64,000 nt of DNA from G963677445 sp963678275 (GCA_963678275.1 OY782765.1:3534001-3598000); one strand, 5' to 3'; positions 25,521 through 36,078 are shown, numbered from the stretch's first letter. Numbers and translations are program-made. The notes: generated by a model not told the origin, from the sequence alone.

Positions 25521-25987
25521 TGCCCGGGTATTCACACGACCCTAAAAATCTACAACCTCCTCGGCGCCGAAATAACCACCCTGGTAAATGAACTAAAATC
25601 CCCCTGAGCATACGAGGTTGAATGGAACGCCGCGGGTATTGCTTCCGGCATCTATTTCTGCGAAATGAAATCGGGCAGTTACAAAAAATTAGCAAAATTG
25701 ATTCTGCTTAAATAAAAATTACCTGGCATTGTTTATAAAAAAGCTTTAATCCATCAGGGCAGATATAATCTTCATTGACTATAACATTATCCCGGAATGA
25801 GGGAACAATTAATAATCGGGATTTTTCTAAACCTGATCATAAAATAAGCGATAATATAATATTGAAGAATTACGGCAAAATTTCCTTAGTGAAATCTTAG
25901 CAACCATACTCATTTTTGTCATTAGGATAGGCTCAGAAATTGTTATGGATTTTTTAGATGATTAACCATTATATATGTGGGGAAAAG

Positions 25988-27844
25988 ATGAACCAAACTA
26001 AACAAACTATCTTCATTCTGTTATTTCTCTTACTGGCTCCTGTCGCAGCAATTTACCCTTCTCATAGTTTCGATACATTTACAACAAATCAGCAGACAGG
26101 TGGAACACCTTTTACAAAATCGCTGGATGTCGCGAGTTTATCTGACGATTACCTGGTTTATGTTGTAACCGCCGACTTCGTCGGCAGCGGGGGTGATCCA
26201 TCATATTCAAGCTCTATTCATCTCGAAATTAATAATGGCGGAACGGAAGTATACAAGATTTCCGCACCGGCTTCAGCCGGAGCGGCGCAGAACACCAATT
26301 CCACATCACTCACCTGGACCGGTGTAATGACACAGGTGTATTCGGGTGGAAGCAATCTTACAATAAAATTTGATGATACGGATGGATCATACACATATAC
26401 ACTGAATAATGTATCTGTTACCATTTATGAAACTCCAACGCCGATTAAAGCCTTCGGGTCCTTTACTACCGGTGGCCAGACCGGAGGGACTCCATATACC
26501 AGCTCCATGGATGTTACAGGGTTAACACTCGATTATCTTTTTTATACTGCCTCAGCCGATTTTGTCGGCAGCGGAGGTGATCCCTCCTATTCTCACTCCA
26601 TCGATCTGGAACTTAACAATGGCGGGTCAACTGATTATAAACTTAATGGCCCCGCTACTTTGGGGGGGGCAGCCAGCAGCAGCGCCACAACACTTAAATG
26701 GAGCGGCATATTTACTGAAAAATATGAAGGCGGCAGCAATCTCACAATTAAATTTGATGATGACGACGGCGCTTACACTTATACACTGAATAATGTCGCG
26801 TTTATAATTTATCCCGCTCCGACAGAAAAAGCCTTCACACAATTTAATACAGGCACCCAAACCGGCGGAACACCCTATACAAACTCATTGGATGTAACAG
26901 GATTAACAGCCGACTACCTGTTCTATACCGTTTCGGCGGATTTTGTGGGAGTTGGAGGGGACCCCTCTTTTTCGAATAATATATCGTTGGAATTAAATAA
27001 TGGCGGGTCGACGGTTTATAAAACAGCAGCAGCGACTTCTATTGGAGCCCAGGCAAATGGTAATGCCACAACCCTTAAATGGTCCGGAACAATGAAACAA
27101 ATTTACCCGGGAGGAGGAAACCTCACGATTAAGTTTGATGATGATAATGGGGCGCATAGTTACAGCCTTAGTAATGTTGCCCTGAGCATATATCCAGTGC
27201 CATCTTCAAGCCCTGCCCCTGTGGAATTAACTTCATTCACCGCTTCGGCAAATGAAAATTCAATAGAACTAACATGGCATACCGCCACCGAAATCAACAA
27301 CTACGGTTTCCAAGTTGAACGTTCTGTTAACCGAACATTGAGCGGACTCGAAGTGTGGCAGACTGTCCCGGACGCATTCATCCCCGGGGCCGGCAACAGC
27401 AACAGTCCGAAGAAATACAAATATATCGATGATCTTACCGATCTGGAAAAAATTCCGGAAACAATAGAATACCGCCTGAAACAGACAGATACCGACGGAT
27501 CATTTGAATATTCTGATGTTGTAGCCGTAGAGACGCAAAATTTTGCTTCTCTACCCACAAATTTCAAATTACATCAAAACTACCCCAATCCCTTCAATCC
27601 TGTAACAAAAATCAAATTTTCCATAGGACAGGCTTTCCAGCCTGTCCCTGCCCAGACTGTCCACACAACCTTAAGAATCTACAACTCCCTCGGCGCCGAA
27701 GTGGCCACGCTGGTTAATGAACTAAAATCCCCCGGAACATACGAGGTGGAATGGGACGCCGCGGGTATTGCTTCCGGCATCTATTTCTGCGAAATGAAAT
27801 CGGGCAGTTATTCAGAGACGATGAAACTTATCTTGATGAAATAA
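25988..27844 (+). CDS. Secreted three-repeat protein with T9SS sorting domain
   Basis: Start ATG 25988 follows GTGGGGAAAAG; the product is 618 aa. Signal peptide (QTIFILLFLLLAPVAA), then three ~125-aa beta repeats (starting near residues 22, 147 and 276). Each contains QTGGTPxTxSxDV, ADFVGxGGDPS, the Asp-rich NLTIKFDDxDG and a closing NNVxxxIY. An fn3-like linker (PVELTSFTASANEN) and the YPNPFNP sorting domain end the protein. I do not recognise the repeat; the Asp-rich turn could bind calcium. It is presumably exported by the T9SS to the surface. Palindromes P1 and P2 lie in frame near the C-terminus. Confidence 0.85.
   Translation: MNQTKQTIFILLFLLLAPVAAIYPSHSFDTFTTNQQTGGTPFTKSLDVASLSDDYLVYVVTADFVGSGGDPSYSSSIHLEINNGGTEVYKISAPASAGAAQNTNSTSLTWTGVMTQVYSGGSNLTIKFDDTDGSYTYTLNNVSVTIYETPTPIKAFGSFTTGGQTGGTPYTSSMDVTGLTLDYLFYTASADFVGSGGDPSYSHSIDLELNNGGSTDYKLNGPATLGGAASSSATTLKWSGIFTEKYEGGSNLTIKFDDDDGAYTYTLNNVAFIIYPAPTEKAFTQFNTGTQTGGTPYTNSLDVTGLTADYLFYTVSADFVGVGGDPSFSNNISLELNNGGSTVYKTAAATSIGAQANGNATTLKWSGTMKQIYPGGGNLTIKFDDDNGAHSYSLSNVALSIYPVPSSSPAPVELTSFTASANENSIELTWHTATEINNYGFQVERSVNRTLSGLEVWQTVPDAFIPGAGNSNSPKKYKYIDDLTDLEKIPETIEYRLKQTDTDGSFEYSDVVAVETQNFASLPTNFKLHQNYPNPFNPVTKIKFSIGQAFQPVPAQTVHTTLRIYNSLGAEVATLVNELKSPGTYEVEWDAAGIASGIYFCEMKSGSYSETMKLILMK
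27527..27554. repeat. 28-nt palindrome P1, one mismatch, in frame
   Basis: GTAGAGAC-GCAAAATTTTGC-TTCTCTAC: one base off a perfect palindrome (G to T in the right arm), inside codons of the three-repeat protein. Confidence 0.9.
27626..27647. repeat. Hairpin P2, in frame
   Basis: GGACAGGC-TTTCCA-GCCTGTCC, perfect 8-bp stem; read in frame as GQAFQPV. Confidence 0.9.
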
Positions 27845-27890
27845 AGAAATACTTCTAACAGAAAATTATTATACATCTACAAAACTTTTA

Positions 27891-27916
27891 GCCGGGAAAT
27901 TACTCCCGGCATTTTT
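27891..27916 (+). terminator. Rho-independent terminator
   Basis: GCCGGGA (27891-27897) pairs with TCCCGGC (27904-27910), followed by ATTTTT, 47 nt after the stop of the three-repeat protein. Confidence 0.85.
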
Positions 27917-28480
27917 ATTTGGCGGATATAATGCCAGTCTGCAAAATATAGAAGAATTATACTATCCGGCCCGGGGGAATGTAATTATTGGCAGGAAAGT
28001 AAAAGTATTTTATTTCAAGGTAAACCATTTTAATGATCGGACCTGGCATCTCTTAAAACTTCAGGAAATATTAGCAAGCGAAATTTTTTTAAAGTAACGT
28101 TTCAGTAAATTTGTCTGATTACACGCTCATCAATTTATTTACAAGAAATTCGACACATTTCTTGAAGAATATCCGAATGATTTGTATCTTAAAATTAATA
28201 TATATCCATATTATTCGAGATCAGTAAAAACGATTCAAGAATATAAAATACTAATATTCCAAATATTGCCCTTCCTATAGACTGATTTAAAAGCATAAAA
28301 TCAGAGAAGGCACGTTTTAAGCTGAAAGATGATATTTGAGAAGTTACTGATGTAATCGGGCTTTCCGGCTTCACAATAAATTATTTCTCAAAATTGAACA
28401 TCGATTTAAGAAATAAGCCACCGGAAAAATGCGATCAAAAAAACATAAAACTGATATCACAAATAATATGGAGGTAGAAA
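27917..28480. other. Intergenic region, one small hairpin
   Basis: No gene is visible. CAAGAAAT (28142-28149) and ATTTCTTG (28157-28164) form a perfect 8-bp hairpin with loop TCGACAC, not followed by a T-tract. The rest should hold the promoter of the FG-GAP gene. Confidence 0.4.
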
Positions 28481-31033
28481 GTGATTAAAGTGTTGGCAAC
28501 TAAAAGTGATATAAAAGCCGGGCGTTACATATTAAATTTCACCCTTTCGACTTTGATTATTCTTCTTTTTTTAGCCGGAACAGAACTGAACAATGACACC
28601 TCTTTATCTAATTCCGATGCATCATATCTGGGCGAAGCTGCAACTGACAATTCAGGTCATGACATTAGCAATGCGGGTGATGTCAATGGTGACGGCTACG
28701 CTGATCTGCTGATTGGTTCCCACCGAAATGGTGAACAGGCTGACTTTGCGGGGCAGACATACCTGGTTTTCGGGAAATCATCCGGCTGGAATATGGATTT
28801 GTCCCTGAGTTCAGCAGACGCTTCTTTTTTGGGTGAGGTCACTTATGATTGTTCCGGTTTATCGGTCAGCTCGGCAGGTGATGTTAATGGCGATGGCTAT
28901 GATGATATTCTTATCGGGGCCTACACAAATGATGAAACTCCTGATAATGACGACGCCGGACAAACCTACCTGGTTTTCGGAAAATCATCCGGATGGAACA
29001 TGGACGTTCCCTTAAGTTCAGTCGACGCTTCTTTTTTGGGTGAGACGGCCAATGATTATTCGGGTAAATCTGTCAGCTCGGCAGGTGATGTTAATGGCGA
29101 CGGCTACGATGATATACTTATTGGCGCCTATGGTTATAATGAATTTACCGGTCAGACTTACCTGGTATTCGGAAAATCATCGGGATGGAACATGGATGTT
29201 TCTTTAAGCGCCGCCGATGCTTCCTTCATCGGTGAGTCGGCAGGTGATTATTCAGGTTATACAGTTTGTGGCGCCGGTGATGTAAACGGCGACGGTTATG
29301 ATGATATACTTATCGGAGCTTACAGGAACGGTGAGGCGGCCGGTCTTGCCGGTCAAACTTACCTGATCCTCGGTAAATCGTCGGGATGGAGTATGGATGT
29401 TTCATTAAGCTCAGCAGACGCATCATTTTTGGGTGAAGCGGTGCATGACTATTCAGGTTATACAGTTTGCGGCGCCGGAGATGTTAACTGTGACGGCTAT
29501 GATGATATTCTTATCAGCGCATATTATAACGGGGAAACGGCAAGCTCAGCCGGACAAACTTACCTGATATTGGGAAAATCATCAGGCTGGAGTATGGACG
29601 TTTCATTGAGCTCCGTTGACGCCTCCTTTCTTGGAGAAGCATCGGGTGATATGTCCGGTCAGTCAGTAAGTGGCGCCGGGGATGTAAATGGCGATGGTTA
29701 TAGTGATATCCTTATTGGAGCTTACAGGAATGATGAGGGTCCGGGAAGTGATGATAACGGTCAAACCTACCTGGTATATGGAAAATCAACAGGCTGGAGT
29801 ATGGATGTATCATTAAGTTCTGCCGGTGCCTCGTTTGTGGGTGAGGCGATAGATGATTATTCCGGGTATTCAGTAAGCGGCGCCGGTGATTTAAATGGGG
29901 ACGGATATAGTGATTTGTTTATTGGCGCGTACGGTAACGATGAAGGTCCTGATAATGACGCGGGACAGGTTTATATTATATTCTCCGATCAATCGGGAGA
30001 GACAAACGCAACATATAAACAGTTTGTTGGAGACGGAAATGTTTCACCATGTTATATCGACAATGCTAATTTATGTGTCGATTTTTCCTCTTGTAGCAGC
30101 GCTAACGGTTACCTTATGGTTACCCAGCATAATAACCAAAATCCTCCCGGGGCAACAGTCAGTACTGTAAATAAGTATTGGACAATTACACCGACAAATA
30201 TCAGCGACTATACATTCAATATCACATTTCGCTACAACGATAGCGAAATAACGGAATCCGGCGGCGCGGAAGAAAATATGAAACTTTACCGTCGGGATGG
30301 CGAATTCTGGGAGGAAGTTACCACTGTTGTTAACACAGATAAAAATACTCTTACCGCCACAAACCAGAGTTCTTTTTCGGATTGGGCTATCGGAAATTCC
30401 GAATCGCCACTGCCAGTTGAACTAACCTCTTTTTCCGTACTGGCAGAGAAGAGCGCTGTAAAATTAACCTGGCAGACGGCAACAGAAACAAACAACTACG
30501 GTTTCTTCGTAGAACGAAACGTAATCCGAATCCCGGGCAAAGCCGATGGATGGCAGCCTATTGATTTCATACCCGGCGCGGGCAACAGCAACAGTCAGAA
30601 GGAATACACATATATCGATGATCTTACCGATCTGGAAAAAATTCCGGAAACAATAGAATACCGCCTGAAACAGACAGATACCGACGGATCATTTGAATAT
30701 TCTGATGTTGTAGCCGTAGAGACGCAAAATTTTGCGTCTCTACCCACCGATTTTAAATTATACCAAAACTACCCCAATCCCTTCAATCCTGTAACAAAAA
30801 TCAAATTTTCCGTAGGACAGGCTTTCCAGCCTGTCCCTGCCCGGTCTGTCCACACAACCTTAAGAATCTACAACTCCCTCGGCGCCGAAGTGGCCACGCT
30901 GGTTGATGAACTAAAATCCCCCGGAACATACGAGGTGGAATGGAACGCCACGGGTATTGCTTCCGGCATCTATTTCTGCGAAATGAAATCGGGCAAAAGC
31001 AGATCATCTGTAAAGCTGTTGCTGTTAAAATAA
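28481..31033 (+). CDS. Secreted FG-GAP (integrin-alpha-like) seven-bladed propeller with T9SS sorting domain
   Basis: An 850-aa protein starting at GTG 28481, six bases after GGAGG. One hydrophobic export segment (FTLSTLIILLFLAG) precedes seven FG-GAP repeats (~residues 50-510). Each repeat carries a GDVNGDGYxDxLIGA calcium-binding loop and a QTYLVFGKSSGW strand, giving one complete propeller. A beta domain (~515-645) follows, then PVELTSF linker and the YPNPFNP sorting domain. Repeat 5 has a degenerate loop (DVNCDGYDD, LISA). It is likely a calcium-stabilised surface or extracellular adhesin-like protein. Palindromes P1 and P2 are in frame. Confidence 0.9.
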   Translation: MIKVLATKSDIKAGRYILNFTLSTLIILLFLAGTELNNDTSLSNSDASYLGEAATDNSGHDISNAGDVNGDGYADLLIGSHRNGEQADFAGQTYLVFGKSSGWNMDLSLSSADASFLGEVTYDCSGLSVSSAGDVNGDGYDDILIGAYTNDETPDNDDAGQTYLVFGKSSGWNMDVPLSSVDASFLGETANDYSGKSVSSAGDVNGDGYDDILIGAYGYNEFTGQTYLVFGKSSGWNMDVSLSAADASFIGESAGDYSGYTVCGAGDVNGDGYDDILIGAYRNGEAAGLAGQTYLILGKSSGWSMDVSLSSADASFLGEAVHDYSGYTVCGAGDVNCDGYDDILISAYYNGETASSAGQTYLILGKSSGWSMDVSLSSVDASFLGEASGDMSGQSVSGAGDVNGDGYSDILIGAYRNDEGPGSDDNGQTYLVYGKSTGWSMDVSLSSAGASFVGEAIDDYSGYSVSGAGDLNGDGYSDLFIGAYGNDEGPDNDAGQVYIIFSDQSGETNATYKQFVGDGNVSPCYIDNANLCVDFSSCSSANGYLMVTQHNNQNPPGATVSTVNKYWTITPTNISDYTFNITFRYNDSEITESGGAEENMKLYRRDGEFWEEVTTVVNTDKNTLTATNQSSFSDWAIGNSESPLPVELTSFSVLAEKSAVKLTWQTATETNNYGFFVERNVIRIPGKADGWQPIDFIPGAGNSNSQKEYTYIDDLTDLEKIPETIEYRLKQTDTDGSFEYSDVVAVETQNFASLPTDFKLYQNYPNPFNPVTKIKFSVGQAFQPVPARSVHTTLRIYNSLGAEVATLVDELKSPGTYEVEWNATGIASGIYFCEMKSGKSRSSVKLLLLK
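30716..30743. repeat. 28-nt palindrome P1, in frame
   Basis: Perfect palindrome with core GCAAAATTTTGC inside the FG-GAP gene. Confidence 0.9.
30815..30836. repeat. Hairpin P2, in frame
   Basis: GGACAGGC-TTTCCA-GCCTGTCC inside the FG-GAP gene. Confidence 0.9.
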
Positions 31034-31446
31034 AGGATAAAAGATTTCTTCCCGAAACGGGCGCCTGGTTCTGCCATGCACCCAGTTTATTTATTGTTTC
31101 TCATTCTGTTTTAACAATAATTTGAAAAACCGGGATATTATTTGATATCTTCTGGGTGCACTTCATAAAATTGTATTATTATGACTGATGTTATCAGAAA
31201 GAGAAATGACTAACAGCCTCACTCTTCATTCCCGGTTGTTAAATTATTCATGATAAATCAGGTTTAACATCACTAATTATCTCAGCCAAAATAAATCAGC
31301 TAAGAGAATATAAACGTAACATAATTTTGACATTGACTCCATTTTATCCTATCTTCGAATGAATAGTGAGCCTGATTTATAAATTTCATTCTACTACGGA
31401 ATTATATCAGGGACAGATTTAAGCAGTAAATTTAAGAGGTTTGTAG
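31034..31446. other. Intergenic region with a spaced inverted repeat
   Basis: No gene. TGCACCCAG (31077-31085) and CTGGGTGCA (31152-31160) form a perfect 9-bp inverted repeat 66 nt apart, position compatible with a weak long-loop structure after the FG-GAP gene. Nothing else is recognised. Confidence 0.4.
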
Positions 31447-32931
31447 ATGTATTCTAAACGACTGCTGTTGCCGATACTTCTATTTCATATTTTTTGCTTT
31501 CAGGCAAAAGCGCAATCAGGCGAAAATCCTTCATTTGTTCATATACATGGCAACACTTTCATAATGGGTGAACCTGAATCGGAATATCAAGGTCCTCCGG
31601 GGTCTTACGACGCGCCTGAAGTAAGCGTTACACTCACAGAATTCTGGATGAGTAAAACAGAAATATCCAACGAACAATACGCGTTATTTTTGAATGCCGC
31701 ATTTAGTGACGGCCTTATTGAACTCAGGGAAGAAACCAATCCAGGGCCTGATCTTGGGAGAACACTCGTTTTCGGCACATCATCAGCTCCTTATGAATAC
31801 AGGGACGCGGCGCTCACATTTTTAGAAGGCACCAGGGTAATGAAAGATCATGATGATGGAGATGGAGATGGAAATCCGTTTACGGGTGATATTGAGCCCG
31901 AAAACCCACTCAATCTTAATTATATTGGTTTTGACGAAACCCGCCCGGAAGGAGAAAAATTTTATGTCCAGGATCCCAGGTCAGATTTTGACTGGATGGA
32001 GCTGACCAACTATTATAATTATACTGATATAGCCAACCAGTTAGATAGCACAGCGCTGCTGAATGATTATGATAACTGACCGGAACTGGCTGATTTTCCA
32101 AATAACATGCCGACTCTTGAGGATGTTAAAAGCTGGCCGGCAACTTTTATCAGATGGTATGGAGCTAAAGCATATGTTATCTATTATGGTTATGACCTTC
32201 CAACCGAAGCACAGTGGGAATACGCGGCTAAAACTTCAATGGACTATCAATATGCCACAGCCGACGGAAATGTAAATGAAGATGGCACAAGCGCTAACTG
32301 GAATTGGGCGCATGAAGAACCGGCTCTTCACCATGTTTATGATGTATTTATCAATAATCCAAACCCATTCGGTTTATACAATATGGCCGGAAACGTCTGG
32401 GAATGGGTTGAGGACTGGTACAAAGCCGATTTTTATACCGACGGAGTTACAGACCCTTTATGCACAGACACATCCTCAAATAAAAAGGTGAGAAGAGGCG
32501 GTTCATGGAATTATCATAAAGCCACTTTAAAGGGCGCCGCAAGATTTGAAGATGAACGTTTTAAGGGTAATGACCACTTCGGATTCAGGGTTGTAAGTAA
32601 TACAGAGGTTACCTCATTTTTGGAAAACGATGTAGAGATTCCTTCTCAATTTAGTCTTTACCAAAACTACCCTAATCCCTTCAACCCGGTCACAAAAATC
32701 AAATTTTCCGTAGGACAGGCTTTCCAGCCTGTCCCTGCCCAGTCTGTCCACACAACCTTAAGAATCTACAACTCCCTCGGCGCCGAAATAACCACCCTGG
32801 TAAACGAACTAAAATCCCCCGGAACATACGAGACAGAATGGAACGCCACGGGTATTGCTTCCGGCATCTATTTCTGTGAAATGAAATCGGGTGGTTATTC
32901 AAAGATTATGAAGCTGATTTTGATAAAATAA
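31447..32931 (+). pseudogene. SUMF1/FGE-sulfatase-domain secreted protein with T9SS tail, interrupted by in-frame TGA
   Basis: Two frames (31447-32079 and from 32080) are in the same phase, separated only by TGA at 32077-32079. If it is read through, the product is ~494 aa. It has a signal peptide (LLLPILLFHIFCFQAKAQ), a formylglycine-generating-enzyme-like domain (HGNTFIMGEPES, WMSKTEISNEQYALFL, LPTEAQWEYAAK, MAGNVWEWVEDWY, RRGGSWNY, DHFGFRVV) and a YPNPFNP sorting domain. The C-terminal core lacks the paired catalytic cysteines of true FGE, so it would be a non-canonical member. TGG (Trp) before Pro is the plausible ancestral codon. Sequencing error cannot be excluded. Confidence 0.85.
32713..32734. 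repeat. Hairpin P2, in frame
   Basis: GGACAGGC-TTTCCA-GCCTGTCC in the SUMF1-like gene. This gene has P2 but not P1: only GTAGAGAT remains where P1 sits in its siblings. Confidence 0.9.
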
Positions 32932-32948
32932 AAAAATATATTATCAGC

Positions 32949-32976
32949 GTAGAGACAAAGCATGCCTTGTCTCCGC
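32949..32976. repeat. 28-nt P1-like palindrome, intergenic, decayed
   Basis: GTAGAGAC-AAAGCATGCCTT-GTCTCCGC, an imperfect copy just after the SUMF1-like gene. Confidence 0.8.
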
Positions 32977-33056
32977 ACTATTTTATTCTTATTTTAATTA
33001 CATAAAATAATTCCGGGATAATCTTCAATAATTTATTCACCTCATTAGAGGAATAA

Positions 33057-36047
33057 ATGGAGCGGAGAGACAGAAGGCGTTATTTCAGCGGGAACATCTT
33101 ACCAGCGCGGAAATGGGTAATTTTAATAATATTCTCAGGCTTATCAATAATTAATTCCCAAAGTCTTTACAATGATCGAATAAAACCGGATTTCGGGCCT
33201 TCCTTTAAATATATTTATTCAATTCTTCAGGATAATAGCGGACATCTGTGGATTGGGACTAATTGCGGGCTGGGAATATATGATGGGAATAGTTTTTCAG
33301 TTATTGATACAACAAAGGGATTGGGAAATAATGAAGTATGGTCTCTTTTTGAGGATAACAAAGGTAAGATGTGGATTGGAGGAAAAGAAGGATTATATAC
33401 ATATTACATCAACCGTTTAACGAAAATATCATTTCAATCGCATGAACTACCCGGTATTCTGAAAATTGATGAAGATCGGGATGGCAATATCTGGCTCGGC
33501 ACTACCCTGGGAATATATTCAGGTGATTCGTTAAACTTAAAACGTTACGAACCAGGTCCAATCTTTAAAAATCAAAGGTGTCTTACCTTTGTGCTCTGCT
33601 CACCCGATGGCTCAATCTGGGCAATACCTTACGGAAAAGGGGTTTACAGATTAAAAGGAGATAAATGGTCATATTATTCAAAAAAGGATGGATTGGTTTC
33701 TGATACGGTAACTTATTTATATGAGAATCCTGAGGGTAGAATATATTTTGCGCACGCGACAAACAAAAAAATATCTGTATGGAATGGTCTATCTATTACC
33801 GGTCTGCGGCTATTTGATAAATCCGCGAAAGGTATATATACTTTTGTTGAAGATAAAAGAAAAAATTTGTGGATAGGTACAAACGACGGTTTATTCGTAA
33901 AAAGAGGGGAAAAAATAACAGAATATACAAGCATCAGGAACGGGTTACCCGAAGATTATATATATGAGGCATATTGTGACAAGCGGGGGGATTTATGGTT
34001 TGGTACAATTTATGGCGATATATTCAGAGTTCCCGCCGAACAATTTGAAAGTTATTCAGCGTATAACGGACTTCCGGAAAACAACATTTATTCAATACTT
34101 AAAGATAGAAATGATAATCTGTGGTATGGCGTTATCCATAAAGGTGTCTACAAGATTGACGCTGCCGGTAATATTACCAATTATTCTGAAAAAGAGGGAA
34201 TAAAAAGTATTTTTTTCCCTGATATCAAAGAGGATAATTACGGTGACCTGTGGTTCGCATCATTTAACGGCGTATTCAGGTACAGAAACGGGAAATTTTC
34301 TAATTATTCAACGGAAACAAAAAACCTTAAAAATGATATCGTCTGGGAGCTTTTTTTTGATTCAGAGGAGAATATCTGGATTGGAAAAGAAGGAGGTGTT
34401 GTTATAACAGACAGAAATTTCACCGATTTTCAGACCATCCCCGGATTAGACAGTGTGATTTCTTATTCAAAAGTGCAGCATATTTTTGAAGATCGGGAAG
34501 GTTTTTTCTGGATATCGACAGATAAGTCGGGTGTGATAAAAACAGACAGAAAAAAGATAATCGAAATCTTCGACAAAAATAGCGGTTTACAGACAAATGA
34601 TATTACTCAGACTCTTCAGGATGAGTCAGGTTGTAACTGGTTTCTGACAAATGGTAAGGGAATAATAAAATTTGACGGAGAGATATTTACCCATATTACC
34701 ATGAAAGATGGTTTGCCAGGTAACTATTGCTATACGGCTGAAGAAAAGAACGGCTTTTTATTCATCGGCACATCAAAGGGAATTTCAAGATTTCAATATG
34801 GCGCTTTTGAGGAATTGGGGAAAAGCGCTTTCAGGAATTATTCCGACCAGGATGGTATTATTTCCAATGAATGTAATACCGGCGCGATATTTTCAGATAA
34901 GGAAGGTTATATTTTTTTGGGAACGATGAAAGGAATATCATATTTCGATCCATTAAATAAGCCTGTTATTAACTCATCACCGGTTAAAATAACAAATGTC
35001 AGGATTTATGAGAATGATAGTTATTTTGATACTCTTGCTTCAGAACAGGTAGAGTTGAATTACAGAAAAAACAGTTTACAAATAAATTATTCGGCAATTG
35101 ATTTTATTTCGAAAGACAGTCTGATTTATTATTATCAGCTGCCGGGATATTATGACGGATGGGTGGAAACCAGGCAAAATTCTGTCTTGCTGGTTAATCT
35201 ATCCGCCGCTGATTACAGTTTCAGCGTAAAGTGTCTTAATACCGACGGGATGTGGTCAAAACCTGTCAATTTTGATTTTATTATAAGACCACCATTCTGG
35301 CAAACCTGGTGGTTCAGGATTATTACATTTATCGGTATCGCCGGGATTCTCTCGTTCATTCCTTTATTAAGATTCCGGCGGTTAAAGGAAGAGAAGAAGA
35401 TTCATGAAATCTATTCGGGAAAATTGATAGAATCGCAGGAAAAAGAAAGGAAAAGAATTGCCTCGGAGCTTCATGACAACCTTAGTCAGAATCTGCTGTT
35501 AATAAATAATGAGCTTCAGCAATTCCAGATAAGCAGTAATAGTAATGCTGAAGAAGTAAACCAGGCCCTTGATCTGGTAAAAGAATCGATCCGTGATGTA
35601 AGGGACATATCAACATCTCTTCATCCGGATCAGTTAGACAAACTTGGTTTTAAAAGAAGTGTCGAGGGAGCTGTGAATAAAATTTCACATGCTACCGGAA
35701 TAAAATTTGAAATGAAAATCCAAAAAGTTGATAATATCCTCCCTGCTGAAAAAGAAATACATTTATACAGGATCATTCAGGAAGCTTTAAATAATATAAT
35801 CAAACATTCAGGAGCAAAAAAAGCCGAAATATTAATCGAACAGGCAGATCATAAAATTAACGCGAGACTAAAAGATTACGGCAAAGGATTTGATATTACG
35901 GGCCGCGAAAGAATAGGAGAGGCGGTAATTCATTTCGGACTTTACGGCATGGAGGATCGTGTTAACCTGATCGGCGGCTCGATCAAAATTGAAACTAAGC
36001 CGGAGGCAGGGACGACAGTCTCGGTTTCAGTTCCCCTGGAAAATTAA
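33057..36047 (+). CDS. Propeller-type sensor histidine kinase (Reg_prop, Y_Y_Y, HisKA_3)
   Basis: A 996-aa kinase starting at ATG 33057 after AGAGGA. An uncleaved N-terminal signal helix is followed by ~14 Reg_prop blades (LWIGTNCGLGIYDG, MWIGGKEGLYTY, ...), which would make two seven-bladed periplasmic propellers. A Y_Y_Y domain (~640-735), one membrane helix (~745-770), a dimerisation helix with phospho-acceptor H806 (ASELHDNLSQN), and a NarL-type HATPase_c (EALNNIIKHSGA, YGMEDRV) complete it. It is cognate to the LuxR-type regulator 31 nt downstream. Related Bacteroidetes proteins sense polysaccharides; its ligand here is unknown. Confidence 0.93.
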   Translation: MERRDRRRYFSGNILPARKWVILIIFSGLSIINSQSLYNDRIKPDFGPSFKYIYSILQDNSGHLWIGTNCGLGIYDGNSFSVIDTTKGLGNNEVWSLFEDNKGKMWIGGKEGLYTYYINRLTKISFQSHELPGILKIDEDRDGNIWLGTTLGIYSGDSLNLKRYEPGPIFKNQRCLTFVLCSPDGSIWAIPYGKGVYRLKGDKWSYYSKKDGLVSDTVTYLYENPEGRIYFAHATNKKISVWNGLSITGLRLFDKSAKGIYTFVEDKRKNLWIGTNDGLFVKRGEKITEYTSIRNGLPEDYIYEAYCDKRGDLWFGTIYGDIFRVPAEQFESYSAYNGLPENNIYSILKDRNDNLWYGVIHKGVYKIDAAGNITNYSEKEGIKSIFFPDIKEDNYGDLWFASFNGVFRYRNGKFSNYSTETKNLKNDIVWELFFDSEENIWIGKEGGVVITDRNFTDFQTIPGLDSVISYSKVQHIFEDREGFFWISTDKSGVIKTDRKKIIEIFDKNSGLQTNDITQTLQDESGCNWFLTNGKGIIKFDGEIFTHITMKDGLPGNYCYTAEEKNGFLFIGTSKGISRFQYGAFEELGKSAFRNYSDQDGIISNECNTGAIFSDKEGYIFLGTMKGISYFDPLNKPVINSSPVKITNVRIYENDSYFDTLASEQVELNYRKNSLQINYSAIDFISKDSLIYYYQLPGYYDGWVETRQNSVLLVNLSAADYSFSVKCLNTDGMWSKPVNFDFIIRPPFWQTWWFRIITFIGIAGILSFIPLLRFRRLKEEKKIHEIYSGKLIESQEKERKRIASELHDNLSQNLLLINNELQQFQISSNSNAEEVNQALDLVKESIRDVRDISTSLHPDQLDKLGFKRSVEGAVNKISHATGIKFEMKIQKVDNILPAEKEIHLYRIIQEALNNIIKHSGAKKAEILIEQADHKINARLKDYGKGFDITGRERIGEAVIHFGLYGMEDRVNLIGGSIKIETKPEAGTTVSVSVPLEN

Positions 36048-36078
36048 ATGAAAAAACTGAATATTTCCCGGATATATT

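Larger units (their letters stand above)
25293..25715 (+). pseudogene. Decayed 3' end of a T9SS-secreted protein (sorting domain with nonsense codon)
   Basis: Encodes the last ~140 residues of a sorting-domain protein: PADGINKYRINQTDMDGSFD, VETQNFASLPTDF, YPNPFNP, then LVNELKSP. At 25605-25607 a TGA replaces the GGA (Gly) found in all four intact siblings, by a single G-to-T change. The frame then continues to a normal end (FCEMKSGSYKKLAKLILLK, TAA at 25713). No start or cargo domain remains upstream. It carries both in-frame palindromes, so their insertion predates the decay. Confidence 0.85.

Noticed and set aside
28600..29980. DNA-level tandem repetition in the FG-GAP genes considered as a satellite
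   Set aside because: It is fully explained by protein repeats with calcium-loop codons.
25605..32079. UGA recoding hypothesis (two in-frame TGA codons)
   Set aside because: The TGA codons replace different residues (Gly, probably Trp) and TGA is used as an ordinary stop in intact genes here.
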